Source: Xanthobacteraceae bacterium
Lineage (GTDB): Bacteria > Pseudomonadota > Alphaproteobacteria > Rhizobiales > Xanthobacteraceae
Assembly: GCA_030037185.1 (NCBI GenBank)
Contig: JASHRR010001250.1
Span: forward strand, 1 to 12,981
Length of the DNA stretch: 12,981 bases
Direction of reading: 5' to 3'
Below the pieces are notes generated by a model. That model saw only the letters and a list, made by a program, of their open reading frames with translations, was not told the origin of the DNA and searched no databases. The first letter of the stretch is position 1. Every line of letters begins with the position of its first letter. Shown piece by piece: positions 12,712-12,981 of the stretch. The position numbers and the translations under genes were made by a program.

Positions 12712-12981
12712 ATGACAATCATCGGCTGGATTCAGATCTTGCTCTACTGCGCGGTGGTGGTCGCGCTGGTAAAGCCGCTCGGCTGGTATATCACCCGCGT
12801 TTTCAATGGCGAACAGACCTTTCTGTCGCCGGTGTTGCGCCCTGTCGAAGCCGCGCTTTACTGGGCCGGCGGGGTTAACGAGACCCGCGAGCAACATTGG
12901 CTCGCCTACACGATCGCCATGCTGTTCTTCCATGTCGGCGGTTTTCTGATTCTCTACCTGCTGATGCGCACGCAGGCGCTG
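12712..12981 (+). CDS. kdpA: KdpA, K+-binding subunit of Kdp ATPase (5' part)
   Basis: The first 90 residues of KdpA are present; the gene continues beyond the window. It begins MTIIGWIQILLYCAVVVALV, membrane helix 1, followed by KPLGWYITRVFNGEQTFLSP, the conserved loop, and PVEAALYWAGGVNETREQHW, then helix 2 (YTIAMLFFHVGGFLILYLL). These match the N-terminal region of KdpA, the channel-like subunit that binds K+ and passes it to the KdpB P-type ATPase in high-affinity uptake. ATG 12712 has AAGAGG 9 bases upstream. The four-loop selectivity filter lies outside the window. It is in one operon with kdpF and the tiny ORF before it, under a possible FixK-type promoter rather than an obvious KdpE site. 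Confidence 0.95.
   Translation, partial: MTIIGWIQILLYCAVVVALVKPLGWYITRVFNGEQTFLSPVLRPVEAALYWAGGVNETREQHWLAYTIAMLFFHVGGFLILYLLMRTQAL

Overview
The window looks like accessory chromosome from a GC-rich alphaproteobacterium, most likely of the Bradyrhizobium/Rhodopseudomonas type. I infer this from the style of the proteins (UPF0182, tandem universal stress protein, HPF/RaiA with a cold-shock-like tail, kdpF/kdpA, DUF4242) and from several FixK/FNR-type boxes. No rRNA, tRNA or CRISPR array is visible.

Layout. 1-310: shredded group II intron reverse transcriptase. 787-1050: intact DUF4242 gene. 990-2020: mobile-element rubble (a glyoxalase-superfamily N-terminal domain on the minus strand, flanked by two inverted fragments of a resolvase 3' end). 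2195-2544: decayed membrane protein. 2551-2931: intact four-helix membrane protein, minus strand. 2980-3760: small hypothetical ORFs, palindromes, hairpins and one perfect FixK/FNR box. 3771-4091: small secreted protein. 4508-6711, minus strand: universal stress protein, then a frameshifted HPF/RaiA gene, then a short-chain dehydrogenase that has lost its catalytic core. 7259-7773: nitroreductase broken by a frameshift. 8384-11952, minus strand: a membrane-protein gene with an in-frame amber codon, then full-length UPF0182. 12512-12981: a tiny membrane protein, kdpF and the start of kdpA, running off the window.

How it fits together. Five exact TTGA-N6-TCAA sites, three of them with the full TTGAT-N4-ATCAA consensus, plus one TTGA-N6-GCAA variant, lie in this window. 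Most sit where a class II FixK/FNR promoter should be: upstream of the UPF0182 gene, the nitroreductase, the universal stress protein cluster and the kdp leader. I read the region as an oxygen-limitation/dormancy stress island (stress protein, ribosome hibernation, nitroreductase, envelope protein, K+ uptake) that is partly in decay. Several of its genes are broken while their promoters remain recognisable. Regulation is inferred from sequence only.
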